From contig NZ_KV880638.1 of NCBI RefSeq assembly GCF_001907695.1, positions 248,882-312,881 of the forward strand: 64,000 bases of DNA. The letters are read 5' to 3'. The first letter of the stretch is position 1; each line of letters starts with the position of its first letter. This stretch comes from Thalassospira sp. TSL5-1. GTDB lineage: Bacteria > Pseudomonadota > Alphaproteobacteria > Rhodospirillales > Thalassospiraceae. The notes under the pieces were generated by a model that worked only from the letters and a program-made list of their open reading frames with translations, was not told the DNA's origin and made no database searches. Positions 1 through 9,488 of the stretch are shown piece by piece. The position numbers and the translations under genes are program-made.

Positions 1-551
1 TGCGTGAACACGTCGTCGAGACCTTGGACCTTGCGGTAGAGAAATATTTCGATCATGCGATCGAAGCCACGGTAACAATTACCAAACAGGCACATCTTTA
101 TCACACACAGATATCGGTCCATGTCGGCAAAGGCATGCTGGTTCAGGCAAAAGCATCCGCGGATGAGGTTTATCCGGCCTTTGATGCTGCTTGCGATAAG
201 GTGGCGAAACGGTTGCGCCGGTATAAACGGCGCCTGCGTGATCACCACACCAACCGTGATCAGTATGAAAATGCTTTGCTGGATGCGCGTCATTACGTGA
301 TCCAGCAGGAAGACGAAGACCATTCTGACGACGAACAGGACAAGGGCTTTGACCCGCTGATCGTGGCAGAAACACCTGATCGCATTGATACGCTCTCGGT
401 AGGGGAAGCGGTCATGCGTCTCGATTTGGGGGATATTCCGGCCCTTATGTTCCGGAATGGCAAACATGGCGGATTGAACGTCGTGTATCGTCGGGCCGAT
501 GGTAATATCGGCTGGCTTGACCCGGCTGATGAAAAAGCTGGTGCAGCCTGA
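1..551 (+). CDS. hpf: Ribosome hibernation promoting factor, long form (5' partial)
   Basis: The frame is open from the first bases of the window, and the readable sequence enters the S30AE fold in mid-helix, so the true start lies upstream. The first half (VEKYFDHA, then basic KRLRRYKRRLRDHH) is the ribosome-binding S30AE domain. After an acidic linker, a second domain (from FDPLIVAETPDRID to NIGWLDP) matches the C-terminal dimerisation domain of long HPF. Proteins of this family bind the 30S decoding region in stationary phase, and the long form drives 100S dimers. The gene sits 38 bp before ptsN. In many proteobacteria this pair follows rpoN, which would lie to the left of the window (inference). 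Confidence 0.9.
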   Translation, partial: REHVVETLDLAVEKYFDHAIEATVTITKQAHLYHTQISVHVGKGMLVQAKASADEVYPAFDAACDKVAKRLRRYKRRLRDHHTNRDQYENALLDARHYVIQQEDEDHSDDEQDKGFDPLIVAETPDRIDTLSVGEAVMRLDLGDIPALMFRNGKHGGLNVVYRRADGNIGWLDPADEKAGAA

Positions 552-589
552 CGGGCGCGACCTCTGGTCCAAACAACGCAACGCGAAAG

Positions 590-1054
590 ATGGACATTTC
601 AACAATTCTCTCCCCGACAGGGGTTATTCCGGCATTGCGTTCCGGCGCCAAGAAGGCTGTTCTCGAGGAACTTGCAGAAAGAGCCGCCGAGGTTACGGGA
701 CGTGATGCAGGGCAGATATTCTCTGTTTTGCTTGACCGCGAAAAGCTGGGCAGCACCGGTGTCGGTGGTGGTGTAGCTATTCCACATGGCAAATTGGGCG
801 ATCTGGACCGGCTTTATATGGTGTTTGCCCGGGCACAGAACCCGATCGAATTTGATGCTGTCGATGAGCAGCCTGTCGATCTGTTCTGCATGCTTGTCGC
901 ACCGGAAGAAGCCGGAGCCGACCATTTGAAAGCTTTGGCACGTATCTCGCGGTTGCTGCGCAATCAGGGCATGTGTGAAAAGCTGCGCGGGGCTGCATCG
1001 GCCGATGCAATCTATGCGTTGCTGACCCAGGACGAGGCCGAACAGGCTGCCTGA
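590..1054 (+). CDS. ptsN: PTS IIA-like nitrogen regulatory protein PtsN
   Basis: The 154-residue protein has the length and fold signature of EIIA-Ntr. The phosphorylatable histidine is His66 in the motif GVAIPHGK, followed by the PVDLFCMLVAPE strand typical of the family. EIIA-Ntr accepts phosphate from NPr in the nitrogen PTS and regulates potassium transport, nitrogen metabolism and stress responses by binding partner proteins. It follows hpf in the same direction and a strong terminator lies after it, so the two genes probably share a transcript. Start at ATG 590 gives the canonical N-terminus MDISTIL. Confidence 0.93.
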   Translation: MDISTILSPTGVIPALRSGAKKAVLEELAERAAEVTGRDAGQIFSVLLDREKLGSTGVGGGVAIPHGKLGDLDRLYMVFARAQNPIEFDAVDEQPVDLFCMLVAPEEAGADHLKALARISRLLRNQGMCEKLRGAASADAIYALLTQDEAEQAA

Positions 1055-1097
1055 AAAACATGACATTGCCCGGTTTGTGAAACCATATCGGGTGACG

Positions 1098-1130
1098 AAA
1101 AACCCCGCAATTTTTGCGGGGTTTTTGTTT
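1098..1130 (+). terminator. Rho-independent terminator after ptsN
   Basis: AACCCCGCAA (1101-1110) pairs with TTGCGGGGTT (1114-1123) across a 3-nt loop. The stem is extended by A:T pairs and followed by a T-rich tract. It lies about 45 bp after the ptsN stop. Confidence 0.9.
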
Positions 1131-1241
1131 GATCTTAATATGGGTGCCATTGTGACGGACCCGTTTTTAAAAATCGATGTTACTGATGACATCACATGAT
1201 TGGGCGACCAGAAGCCGCTTGATCTGAGTTTGGCACGAATA

Positions 1242-1988
1242 TTATCGCGCCATTAGCGCAAAGACGCCCCATCCCACGTATTCACGTGTATATGAGGCGT
1301 AGCGCACGGGGGCTGACGACAGATGGCGCCGTATGTCTTGCGCGAAGTCTTCGTCGGGATTTTCTTCGAGCCAGCGCCGCATGGTGAGCCATTTGGCGGC
1401 TTCGTACCTGTCCCACCCTTCGAGATCTGCCAGAACCATTTCCACGACGTCGTAACCAAGATCGCCGAAACACGCGAGAAGCTCTGGAAGCATGAGAAAA
1501 TCCGAGAGCGCCCCGGATCCGCACGCTTTGATTGCCTCCTCGCTTTGCGGTTGCTTGTGCCAATAAGGCTCGCCGATGAGAATGATCCCGTTCGGCACAA
1601 GGCTTTTTGACAGAAGCTCTATGGACCCTGTAACGCCCCCGCCAATCCATGTGGCTCCAATACAGGCGGCGACATCGACCTTTTCCTTTGCGACATAACC
1701 GGTCGCGTTGTCATGAAGGAAACGAACCCGCCCTGCGACACCGAGTTCTTCGGCGCGGCGTTTCGCCTGATCGGAAAACAGTTGGCTCATGTCGATGCCG
1801 GTGCCTGTAATTCCGAAATCGCGCGCCCAGGTGCAAAGCATTTCACCCGAGCCACTGCCGAGATCGAGTACGCTGGCCCCTGGTTCCAGACGAAGCACCC
1901 GCCCGAGCGTGTCATACTTGTCGGGGGTGAATGGATTATGAATCCGGTGTTTGCTTTCCGTGATGTTGAAAATACGTGGGATATCCAT
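1242..1988 (-). CDS. Class I SAM-dependent methyltransferase
   Basis: A 248-residue cytosolic protein with the Rossmann-type methyltransferase core. Motif I is VLDLGSGSGE near residue 40, followed by the acidic end of strand 2 (GTGIDMS) that should contact the SAM ribose. The segment SKSLVPNGIILIGEPYW fits the post-motif strands of the class I fold. The substrate cannot be told from sequence. It resembles small-molecule methyltransferases rather than RNA or protein methylases (judgement). The gene is 85 bp downstream of the YjhX-like gene on the same strand, so the two may be co-transcribed. Start ATG is preceded by GGAA at a reasonable distance. Confidence 0.8.
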   Translation of the reverse strand: MDIPRIFNITESKHRIHNPFTPDKYDTLGRVLRLEPGASVLDLGSGSGEMLCTWARDFGITGTGIDMSQLFSDQAKRRAEELGVAGRVRFLHDNATGYVAKEKVDVAACIGATWIGGGVTGSIELLSKSLVPNGIILIGEPYWHKQPQSEEAIKACGSGALSDFLMLPELLACFGDLGYDVVEMVLADLEGWDRYEAAKWLTMRRWLEENPDEDFAQDIRRHLSSAPVRYASYTREYVGWGVFALMAR

Positions 1989-2073
1989 TGTTTAAGTTCC
2001 ATGAAACTGAGAGTGGAAGGACCGCATCGGATTACGATGCAGCCCGTTTGCGCGTGCCTGCAGGATCAGTATG

Positions 2074-2337
2074 TTACGTGCCTTGATTGTCGAGTTGGGC
2101 ACGTACAGAAACGCGCCCATGCTTCGAGATGCGATAGGGGCAGCCGGACCGGGACTCGATCAGACGCTTTTTGCGGAGGCGGTTAAAGACGGTCAGATTG
2201 CAGTCGGACAGCACCATCCCGTCGCGTGTGAAGCAGGTGACGGAGGTGACTTTGGGGCCATTGCCCCTTTCATGGAGAATGCGGCCACCAAGGGCCAGAA
2301 CGTGCAAAACACGTTGTTCGGGTCGTGAAATATTCAT
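2074..2337 (-). CDS. YjhX family protein (UPF0386, putative toxin)
   Basis: From the ATG at 2337 the 87-residue protein begins MNISRPEQRVLHVLALGGRI and ends with YRISKHGRVSVRAQLDNQ. It aligns by eye along its length with E. coli YjhX. The in-frame ATG at 2379 would add 14 unconserved residues and is rejected. The middle part, LSDCNLTVFNRLRKKRLI, looks like a winged-helix DNA-binding segment. YjhX has been reported as a toxin of a YjhX-YjhQ pair in E. coli. No YjhQ-like acetyltransferase is adjacent here; the next gene on the strand is the methyltransferase. Family assignment is firm, toxicity is only inferred. Confidence 0.85.
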   Translation of the reverse strand: MNISRPEQRVLHVLALGGRILHERGNGPKVTSVTCFTRDGMVLSDCNLTVFNRLRKKRLIESRSGCPYRISKHGRVSVRAQLDNQGT

Positions 2338-2371
2338 GGAAATCTCGTGAGAAGACGCGAAAAAACACCCC

Positions 2372-2429
2372 GAGCGCAAGGCGCTCAGTGGTTCTTAATT
2401 CACCCGGCTCTCTGAAAGTTCAGAGAGCC
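2372..2429. repeat. Two adjacent hairpins upstream of the YjhX-like gene
   Basis: GAGCGC-AAG-GCGCTC occupies 2372-2386. A perfect 11-bp inverted repeat, GGCTCTCTGAA with TTCAGAGAGCC, occupies 2406-2429. On the minus strand the first hairpin is followed by GGGGTGTTTTTT, so it may terminate transcription of the ampG-like gene. The second has no T tract and could be an operator or an RNA structure. Confidence 0.5.
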
Positions 2430-2571
2430 TTATCTCACAAGCTCTAACATCCAGTCCTCTGGAGAACGCGCGATGAGAAATCCATCGCCTCAGCCCTGTA
2501 AATGTAAGACCCCTGCACCTGCAAAGCAACCCTGACGTTTTCCATTGTGATGAAAGCGTACATTCAGGGTT

Positions 2572-4143
2572 TTACCGGTTCGGGTTCTGGGCTTTTCGGG
2601 CTTTTGGATGTTCCACATCGGTTAGACGGCCTGCCAGAACCACCAGTACGAGAACCGGCAACCCCAGGATGGCCGTGCCAACGAAAAAGGCCTGGTAACC
2701 AACCGCATCAACGGCGGTACCTGAAAACCCGGCAATGACCTTGGGAAACAGGGTCATGATTGAACTGAAAATGGCATATTGCATGGCGGTAAAGGAAATG
2801 TTGGTCAGCCCGGACAGATAGGCGATAAAGGCCGCTGTTGCCAGCCCGCCGGAAAGGTTGTCGGCCATGATGACAACGGCAAACATCGCTGTATTGGCCG
2901 GAATTTGCGCCATGATCGCAAACAGGATATTCGTGACCGCCGATAGCAACGCGCCCAGAAACAGAACCCTGATCACGCCATAACGCACCGACAGAATCCC
3001 TCCCAGAAAGCTGCCGCAAATGGTCATGAACAGGCCAAAGGTTTTGGAAACCGCCGCGATCTCTTCCTTGGAGAAGCCGATATCGGTGTAAAACACATTT
3101 GCCATCACACCCATGACAATATCGGCAATGCGATAAAAACCGATCAGGGCCAAAACGATGATGGCGACCTTGCCGTAACGATCAATAAAGTCCTTTACCG
3201 GCGCAATATAGGTTTCGCGGACCATCTCGCGCGGTGTAATGCCGATCAGGGTGGTTAGCCAGGCGACACCTACTGCCAGCAGCACTGCAATGGCAAGCTG
3301 CAGGCTGCCGGTGATAAAACCGGCCAGTTCTTTGGTCATGCCCGTGGCAATGAAATTCTCCCTGAGCGGTGACATAGCGTTCCCGGCCCAGATATTGGCG
3401 GCAATAAAGGCAATAACCGTCAGGGCAAACATCAGCAGGAAGCGGATATAATCGCTGGTCTGGTGAAAATATTTGCTGTCTTTGCGGGGAACATCCGGTT
3501 CGCTGATCAAAAGGGTGGTTAAAACGCCCACACACATGGCCAGTGCCATGCAGCCATAGGCCACCCGCCAGGCCAGCGGCATATAGGCGCCATTGCCCTC
3601 TACCAGGCTGGCAATGGTCAGTGCCCCTGCACCGGCGACGATCATGCCAATACGATAACCGGCAATATAGGCGGAGCTCATCATTGCCTGCAAATCGGTA
3701 TCGACCGCCTCGATGCGATAGGCATCAATGACAATATCCTGTGTCGCGGCTGAGAATCCCAGGGCAACGGCGGCAAAGGCCATCATGGTCAAGTGGTGGG
3801 CCGGGTCGGTCAGGCCCATCCACAGGATGGAAATGATAATGGCTGTTTGGGCGACAATCAGCCAGCTTCGCCGACGCCCCAGCGTGGCATGCAGGCCGGG
3901 CAGGGGCAGGCGGTCAATGATGGGGGCCCAGACAAATTTGAAGGAATAGCCCAGTGCTGCCCAGCTGAAATAGGTCACGGTGGCGCGTTCCACCCCGGCT
4001 TCACGCAGCCAGATCGACAGTGTCGAGAAAATCAGCAAAATGGGAATGCCTGCTGAAAACCCCAAAAACAGCATGGTAATCACCCGGCCATTGGTCAGGG
4101 CCATAAAGGCTTCGCCCCAGCTGCGTTTGGTATGGCTCTTCAT
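2572..4143 (-). CDS. ampG: AmpG-like MFS permease
   Basis: A 523-residue polytopic inner-membrane protein with many hydrophobic segments. The N-terminal part (FLGFSAGIPILLIFSTLSIWL, then FKFVWAPIIDRLPLP and LGRRRSW) carries the signature of AmpG, the importer of GlcNAc-anhydroMurNAc muropeptides that feeds peptidoglycan recycling. The motif AATQDIVIDAYRIE is also typical. It is slightly longer than E. coli AmpG (about 490 residues). AGGGGG lies a few bases before the ATG. No beta-lactamase or ampR gene is near, so any link to resistance is not shown here. Confidence 0.85.
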   Translation of the reverse strand: MKSHTKRSWGEAFMALTNGRVITMLFLGFSAGIPILLIFSTLSIWLREAGVERATVTYFSWAALGYSFKFVWAPIIDRLPLPGLHATLGRRRSWLIVAQTAIIISILWMGLTDPAHHLTMMAFAAVALGFSAATQDIVIDAYRIEAVDTDLQAMMSSAYIAGYRIGMIVAGAGALTIASLVEGNGAYMPLAWRVAYGCMALAMCVGVLTTLLISEPDVPRKDSKYFHQTSDYIRFLLMFALTVIAFIAANIWAGNAMSPLRENFIATGMTKELAGFITGSLQLAIAVLLAVGVAWLTTLIGITPREMVRETYIAPVKDFIDRYGKVAIIVLALIGFYRIADIVMGVMANVFYTDIGFSKEEIAAVSKTFGLFMTICGSFLGGILSVRYGVIRVLFLGALLSAVTNILFAIMAQIPANTAMFAVVIMADNLSGGLATAAFIAYLSGLTNISFTAMQYAIFSSIMTLFPKVIAGFSGTAVDAVGYQAFFVGTAILGLPVLVLVVLAGRLTDVEHPKARKAQNPNR

Positions 4144-4255
4144 TCTTCCCCCTGCATATCCGCCGGTTGCCTGCGATGGGCGACCTTATGGCGTTATCGG
4201 TTAAAGAATGCACAAAAGAAGGGTCGATTTCAGCCAAAAACATGGCGGCAACGCA

Positions 4256-4283
4256 AAAGGGCCCGTCATGTGACAGGCCCTTT
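4256..4283 (-). terminator. Terminator hairpin after typA
   Basis: AAAGGGCC (4256-4263) pairs with GGCCCTTT (4276-4283), with an inner GTCA/TGAC stem. Read on the minus strand it ends in a short T run and lies about 30 bp past the typA stop. Confidence 0.75.
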
Positions 4284-4315
4284 CGTTTGTCTGGGAATGT
4301 AAAAACGCGACTGGA

Positions 4316-6136
4316 TTATGCGTTTTCAGATTCTTTCTTGCGGCTTTCGCGCTTGCGGATATTCGGATCAAGGTGCAGCTTGCGAATACGGATGCTCTGC
4401 GGGGTCACTTCGACCAGTTCGTCGTTCTGGATGTAAGCAAGGGCTTCTTCCAGGCTCATCTGGCGCGGCGGGGTCAGGGTGATCGCATCATCCTTGCCCG
4501 ATGCCCGAACGTTGGTCAGCTTTTTGCCCTTCAGGATGTTGACTTCCAGGTCGTTGTCACGGTTGTGTTCACCAATGACCATGCCCTGATAAACCCGTGC
4601 GCCCGGCTCAATAAACATTATGCCGCGATCTTCAAGACCCCAAAGCGCATAGGCAACCGCATCGCCCTGATCGTTAGAGATCAGAACGCCGTTACGACGG
4701 CCAGCAATGGCACCTTTGACCGGGCCATAGGAATGGAACACACGGTTCATAACGCCGGTACCACGGGTATCGGTCAGGAATTCACCATGATAGCCGATCA
4801 GGCCACGTGAGGGGGCAAGGAACAGAATACGGGTCTTGCCACCACCCGATGACCGCATGTCGGTCATTTCGGCTTTGCGCAGGCTCATTTTCTCAACGAC
4901 GGAACCGGCATATTCTTCGTCAACGTCAACCTGAACTTCTTCAAACGGTTCAGACAGAACACCGTCGATTTCCTTGATCAGAACGCGCGGACGCGAGATC
5001 GACAGTTCATAGCCTTCGCGGCGCATGGTTTCGATCAGAACGCCCAACTGCAATTCGCCACGGCCGGCAACTTCGAAGGCATCCTTGTCTTCGGTTTCGG
5101 TCAGCTGAATGGCAATGTTGCCTTCAACTTCGCGTTCGAGACGCGAACGGATCATACGCGAGGTAACCTTGTCGCCTTCCTGGCCGGCCAGCGGCGAGTT
5201 GTTGACCGAGAAGGTCATCGCCAGGGTCGGCGGATCGATCGGCTGGCTTTTGATTGCGACTTTAACGTCGGCAGCACAGATGGTGTCGGCCACGGTGGCG
5301 TCGGTCAAACCGGCAATGGCGATAATGTCGCCTGCTTCGGCTTCTTCCTGCGGCACACGATCCAGACCCCGGAAACCCATCAGTTTCGACAGGCGGCCGG
5401 TTTCGACGGTGCCATCACCGCGCAGAACCTTAACCGGCATGTTCAGTTTGGCGCGGCCCTGTGCGATACGACCGGTCAGAATACGGCCCAGGAAGTTATC
5501 GGCATGCAGCATGGTTGCGATCATGGCGAACGGCGCGTCAACTTCGGCTTTGGGGGCCGGAACATAGTTGAGAACCAGATCCATCAGCGGGGTCAGGTTT
5601 TCTTTCGGGCCTTCGGGATTTTCAGCCGCCCAGCCATCACGACCCGATGCGTAAAGAACCGGGAAATCAAGCTGTTCTTCGTTGGCTTCCAGCGACACGA
5701 ACAGATCGAAGATTTCGTCAAGTACTTCTTCAGCGCGCTGGTCCGGACGGTCGATCTTGTTGATGATCACAATCGGCTTCAGGCCAAGTTTCAGGGCTTT
5801 GCCCAGAACGAATTTGGTCTGCGGCATCGGCCCTTCAGCCGAGTCGACCAGCAGAACAACACCATCCACCATCGAGAGGATACGTTCAACTTCACCACCA
5901 AAATCGGCGTGGCCCGGTGTATCGACGATATTGATGCGGGTGTCGCCCCACTGAATGGCGGTCGGCTTTGCCATAATGGTAATGCCGCGTTCACGTTCCA
6001 GGTCATTGCTGTCCATGGCGCGTTCATCAACGCGCTGGTTGTCACGATAGACACCGGACTGACGGAACATGGAGTCAACCAGGGTTGTTTTACCGTGGTC
6101 AACGTGGGCGATAATGGCGATATTGCGCAAGTTCAT
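4316..6136 (-). CDS. typA: Ribosome-binding translational GTPase TypA/BipA
   Basis: From the ATG at 6136 the protein is 606 residues, the usual family length. It starts [18 protein letters not shown], which contains the G1 P-loop. The G3 motif [14 protein letters not shown] and G4 NKIDRPDQR follow, then EF-G-like domains III and V and the BipA-specific C-terminal domain ([19 protein letters not shown]). The longer open frame to 6184 adds 16 residues with no homology and is rejected. TypA acts on the ribosome in 50S assembly and in stress or cold adaptation. It is transcribed alone here, with its own terminator. Confidence 0.96.
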   Translation of the reverse strand: MNLRNIAIIAHVDHGKTTLVDSMFRQSGVYRDNQRVDERAMDSNDLERERGITIMAKPTAIQWGDTRINIVDTPGHADFGGEVERILSMVDGVVLLVDSAEGPMPQTKFVLGKALKLGLKPIVIINKIDRPDQRAEEVLDEIFDLFVSLEANEEQLDFPVLYASGRDGWAAENPEGPKENLTPLMDLVLNYVPAPKAEVDAPFAMIATMLHADNFLGRILTGRIAQGRAKLNMPVKVLRGDGTVETGRLSKLMGFRGLDRVPQEEAEAGDIIAIAGLTDATVADTICAADVKVAIKSQPIDPPTLAMTFSVNNSPLAGQEGDKVTSRMIRSRLEREVEGNIAIQLTETEDKDAFEVAGRGELQLGVLIETMRREGYELSISRPRVLIKEIDGVLSEPFEEVQVDVDEEYAGSVVEKMSLRKAEMTDMRSSGGGKTRILFLAPSRGLIGYHGEFLTDTRGTGVMNRVFHSYGPVKGAIAGRRNGVLISNDQGDAVAYALWGLEDRGIMFIEPGARVYQGMVIGEHNRDNDLEVNILKGKKLTNVRASGKDDAITLTPPRQMSLEEALAYIQNDELVEVTPQSIRIRKLHLDPNIRKRESRKKESENA

Positions 6137-6393
6137 GGGCGCGGACTCCGTATAACATGCCGCGCGCCGGTCGTACCGCCGCATCGGTCAGAAACAAGAT
6201 TGGTCGATATATATATGGTGAAGGCAGGGTGCTGCTCGCCGGTGGCGGCGCATAACCTGCCTTGCAAATGCCAGAGTGCTTGATTTTTTAAAAATACAAC
6301 ACAGACGCCGGGTACATGCGCTATTGGCCGCAGATTGTCAATGCCTGGTAGCGTTGAAATGGCAGCCATGCGTCCGGCAATGGCGTATTTCTG

Positions 6394-6420
6394 CGGGACA
6401 GCCCCATTGTTGCTGTCCCG
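6394..6420 (-). terminator. Hairpin after the PfkB kinase gene
   Basis: CGGGACAGC (6394-6402) and GCTGTCCCG (6412-6420) form a perfect 9-bp stem with a 9-nt loop, 24 bp past the stop of the kinase gene. The following bases on the minus strand are not a clean T tract, so intrinsic termination may be weak. Confidence 0.6.
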
Positions 6421-6443
6421 TGAAATTTCAGCGTTGCAACAGT

Positions 6444-7439
6444 TTAGGCCGGAATGGCCCCTTTGCAAAGCTCTTTCAGGTCGGCATCCGGGCGGGCGCC
6501 CATATGCGAAATGATTTCGGCCGCACAGATAGATCCCAGCCGCCCGCAGGTTGCCAGATCATAATTCTGGGTATAGCCAAACAGGAATCCGGAGGCAAAC
6601 AGGTCGCCAGCACCGGTGGTATCAACGACCTTGTTGACCGGTTCGGCCGCAATTTCAATGACACTGTCACCCGAAACAATCACCGATCCCTTTTCGCTGC
6701 GGGTCAGGGCTGCGATCTTGCAATGGCGGCGTACTTCGGCCAGGGCCTCGTCAAATGTTTCGACCTCGTAAAGCGATTTGATTTCGTCTTCATTGGCAAA
6801 AAGAATATCGACATGGTTATGCACCAGATCACGGAAGGATTCGCGGTGACGGTCAACACAGAAGGAATCCGACAGTGTGATGGATACCTGGCGACCGGCT
6901 TCATGGGCGATTTTTGCGGCCAGAATAAAGGCTTCCTTGGCTTCGTCGCGGTCCCACAAATAACCTTCCATATATGTCACCTTGGCCGATTTGATCAGTT
7001 CGGCATCAATATCGTCGGGGCCAAGTTCGGTGCAGGCGCCCAGAAAGGTATTCATGGTGCGGTGCCCATCTGGGGTGACAAAAATCAGGCAACGCGCGGT
7101 TGATGTGCCCTTGCTGGCTGCTTTCGTGTCAAAGCTGACCCCCATTGCCCGAATGTCGTGGCGAAATACCTCACCAAGCTGGTCATCGCGGACCTTGCCA
7201 ATATAGGCACCCTTGCCGCCCAGTGCTGCGATTCCGGCCATTGTATTGCCTGCAGACCCGCCCGACATTTCGATGCCAGGACCCATTTCCCCATAAAGGG
7301 CATCGGCGCGCCCGGCATCAATCAGGGTCATTGAATTTTTGACCAGTTCCAGACGTGCAAGGTCGTCTTCGGTGCAATGGGTCAAAACGTCAACAATGGC
7401 ATTGCCGATGCCAACGACATCTACGGTGGGTTCGCTCAT
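6444..7439 (-). CDS. PfkB family sugar/nucleoside kinase (adenosine kinase-like)
   Basis: A 331-residue ribokinase-fold kinase. The N-terminal PfkB signature GGSAGNTMAGIAALGG lies near residue 60. The C-terminal signature DTTGAGDLFASGFLFG near residue 270 contains the catalytic Asp and anion hole. Overall pattern (VVGIGNAIVDVLTHC, SLSDSFCVDRHRE-like middle) fits the alphaproteobacterial proteins usually annotated as adenosine kinase. Substrate specificity is not provable from sequence. AGGA precedes the ATG by 7 bp. The region upstream is free of genes, so its promoter lies within the first part of the long gap. Confidence 0.85.
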   Translation of the reverse strand: MSEPTVDVVGIGNAIVDVLTHCTEDDLARLELVKNSMTLIDAGRADALYGEMGPGIEMSGGSAGNTMAGIAALGGKGAYIGKVRDDQLGEVFRHDIRAMGVSFDTKAASKGTSTARCLIFVTPDGHRTMNTFLGACTELGPDDIDAELIKSAKVTYMEGYLWDRDEAKEAFILAAKIAHEAGRQVSITLSDSFCVDRHRESFRDLVHNHVDILFANEDEIKSLYEVETFDEALAEVRRHCKIAALTRSEKGSVIVSGDSVIEIAAEPVNKVVDTTGAGDLFASGFLFGYTQNYDLATCGRLGSICAAEIISHMGARPDADLKELCKGAIPA

Positions 7440-7888
7440 GTAAGATTCCTGCTGGTTGGGTATGGGCCGGCATCATCGCCGGGCAAGTTTTGCGGCAGTA
7501 TAGTCGTTCAGGTTTGCCACGCAAGTTTTGCGACCATTGCCAGCGCGGGTGTATTGCTGATCGGATAAGGTGTTTACCTGCATATGCAGTTTTTGACGGC
7601 GTCGGTGGCAAAAATTATATCGGCTCATGTGCCATTCCGAGATGCTCCTGCCCGTCGGCACAGCCGAGCTGGATGGATAAAATGATCCACGAAAAATCGG
7701 CTGTTCTTCCCGCCCGAGACGGCAGAAATGCTGGATTTGCACCAGAGTATCAGAAATTGGCACGAGGGCGTCAAACAGGACGGTGCGCGGTAAAAATACG
7801 GCAAATTATAGGGGAATAAGCATCTTTCAGAGTTTTTGATGGGTAAAAAGAGCGATGATTTTATCAATTTTGGCCCCTTTACAGATTA

Positions 7889-7904
7889 TACAAACCAGTT
7901 TGTA
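7889..7904. promoter_or_regulatory. 16-bp operator-like palindrome
   Basis: TACAAAC-CA-GTTTGTA is a perfect inverted repeat with 7-bp arms. Its size and shape fit operators of TetR-type dimers, but there is no regulator gene within about 5 kb. Assignment as an operator is inference. Confidence 0.4.
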
Positions 7905-8393
7905 CGTGATTAGATAGTTTTATTTAATTCAATAAAATATCTATATAGTGGTTATCAATTAACTCTATATGGGTATATCGGCGATATGGAGGCCGTTGAG
8001 ATACATATTGGCGTGGCTTGCGCCAGATTGGGAGATTGGGTGCTTTGACAATTTTGTCGAAGCACCCTTGGGGGAATACGCGGCGAATACGCTTTGGGAG
8101 ATGGCCTGCTTTTGGCGCGATATCGTTTCGATGTGGATATGAAATTGCGCTCGCTGCTTGTGTGCCGACCACATTGAGCGGGCATCATTCTGGCCGCCGG
8201 GATGAGGTGGAGACGGCATAAAAATATTGTGGAGGATTAAAGGGGCACCCGGCAGATCATACTTGTTGGCGGCTGTTTTTTTACTTCTGCGCGTTGGATC
8301 GGATGTCGGGATCAAGCTGCACGTTAGAACGAACTTCTGCCTGGTTGAGCTGCCATGTCATGCAGTAAAGGGCGTTTTTCGGGAAAAAACAGG

Positions 8394-8432
8394 TGATACA
8401 TATTTGTATATGCCTGATTCATAAATGTATCA
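8394..8432. repeat. Inverted repeat TGATACAT / ATGTATCA
   Basis: Arms at 8394-8401 and 8425-8432 are perfect 8-mers separated by 23 bp. The site is 23 bp beyond the 3' end of the SirB1-type gene, so it could be part of a transcript end or a regulatory site. Confidence 0.35.
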
Positions 8433-8454
8433 GCGGTGTTCAGATTTTTCAGGC

Positions 8455-9474
8455 TCAGGCCGGTGATGAATCATCGTGGGGCGGGGAGGCGGGCGATGAT
8501 GTGCCATGTGGGGTGTTATCCAGGTCTGAAGCCCCGGTATTTTTGACCGGATGAAACGGGATAACGGTATCATCTGGCGTTTCATCGACTGTTTCCACCT
8601 TACCGGGTAAAATACCGGCAATCCTGTCGCGCAACTCGGCGGCGAGGGTTTTGATGCGCTGATGATGGCGCGGGTCGTGGTTGAGTTTCAGGAATTGCTC
8701 AAAGCAGGCCAGGGCCTTTTCATCATTGTTGAGGCGGGCGTGAAGGGTGCCGGCCTGGTGCCACAGGCCCGGTTCGTCGGGGGCGATGATCAGGCAGCGT
8801 TCGAGAATGGTAGTGGCATAGGCCAGATCACCGCTGCGCAGCGCGCGGACTTTAATGTTGTTTTGAAGCCGTAACAATATCGTGCGGTCAGTGGCCTCGC
8901 GGTAATGTTCGGGCTGCAATTCGGCATCAAGGCCCTGAAACGCCTTAAGCAATTCGCGCAGTTCCGCCGCCCCCAGAACAATGCCGTTATGGAACGGGTC
9001 CAACAGCACCCGCTCGCCATTGGCCTCAAGGCGCAACAGGAAATGGCCGGGAAAATCAATGCCCGTCATGTCCAGCCCGCAGCGCGCGGCGGCATGCAGA
9101 TATAACAGGGCCAGAGCAACCGGCAGGCCGCGTTTGCGGTCGATCACGCACATCAGATTGGCGTTTTCGGTATCGTCGTAATTTTCCTCATCGCCCTGAA
9201 AGCCGTGATAACCGGGAATGACATTTTGCAGGGCAATGGCAAGGTCCATCACACGCGGCGGGGTGCCCTCCAGGGTGCTGGTATCGGCAATGGCGCGTTC
9301 AAGGTCTTCACAGATGTCGTCCAAACGGGAAAAATAGGCGGTGATGTCATTCTCCGGCCGGTCCAGGCTGGCCAGATAAAGGGCCGCCTCGGCTGCGGTT
9401 GCATCCGGATAGTCGCCTGCGGCATAGGATTTCAGCCAGTGCAGGACTGTTTCATGCCGTTCCGTATCAGTCAT
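8455..9474 (-). CDS. SirB1 family transglutaminase-like/TPR protein
   Basis: A 339-residue protein. Residues about 30-180 form the SirB1-type transglutaminase-like domain, including RKRGLPVALALLYLHAA and GIDFPGHFLLR. Residues about 190-280 form two TPR-like helices pairs (AYATTILERCLIIAPDE, KALACFEQFLKLN). The C-terminal 50 residues are Pro/Asp/Ser-rich and probably disordered. The molecular role of this family is unknown. It starts 14 bp after the stop of the BON lipoprotein gene and is probably translated from the same mRNA. Confidence 0.85.
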   Translation of the reverse strand: MTDTERHETVLHWLKSYAAGDYPDATAAEAALYLASLDRPENDITAYFSRLDDICEDLERAIADTSTLEGTPPRVMDLAIALQNVIPGYHGFQGDEENYDDTENANLMCVIDRKRGLPVALALLYLHAAARCGLDMTGIDFPGHFLLRLEANGERVLLDPFHNGIVLGAAELRELLKAFQGLDAELQPEHYREATDRTILLRLQNNIKVRALRSGDLAYATTILERCLIIAPDEPGLWHQAGTLHARLNNDEKALACFEQFLKLNHDPRHHQRIKTLAAELRDRIAGILPGKVETVDETPDDTVIPFHPVKNTGASDLDNTPHGTSSPASPPHDDSSPA

Positions 9475-9488
9475 GACGCCTGTGATCT

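Larger units (their letters stand above)
7440..8454. other. Gene-free interval of about 1 kb
   Basis: Short open frames exist on both strands, but none has a good ribosome-binding site, family resemblance or typical codon use. The middle (about 7860-7950) is AT-rich and contains a perfect palindrome at 7889-7904. A second inverted repeat lies at 8394-8432. The left edge must hold the kinase promoter. The interval may be the remains of decayed genes or hold an unrecognised small RNA; no function can be assigned. Confidence 0.6.

Noticed and set aside
8227..8424. 65-codon open frame in the 1 kb desert
   Set aside because: Starts with a TTG without a ribosome-binding site; no similarity to known small proteins.
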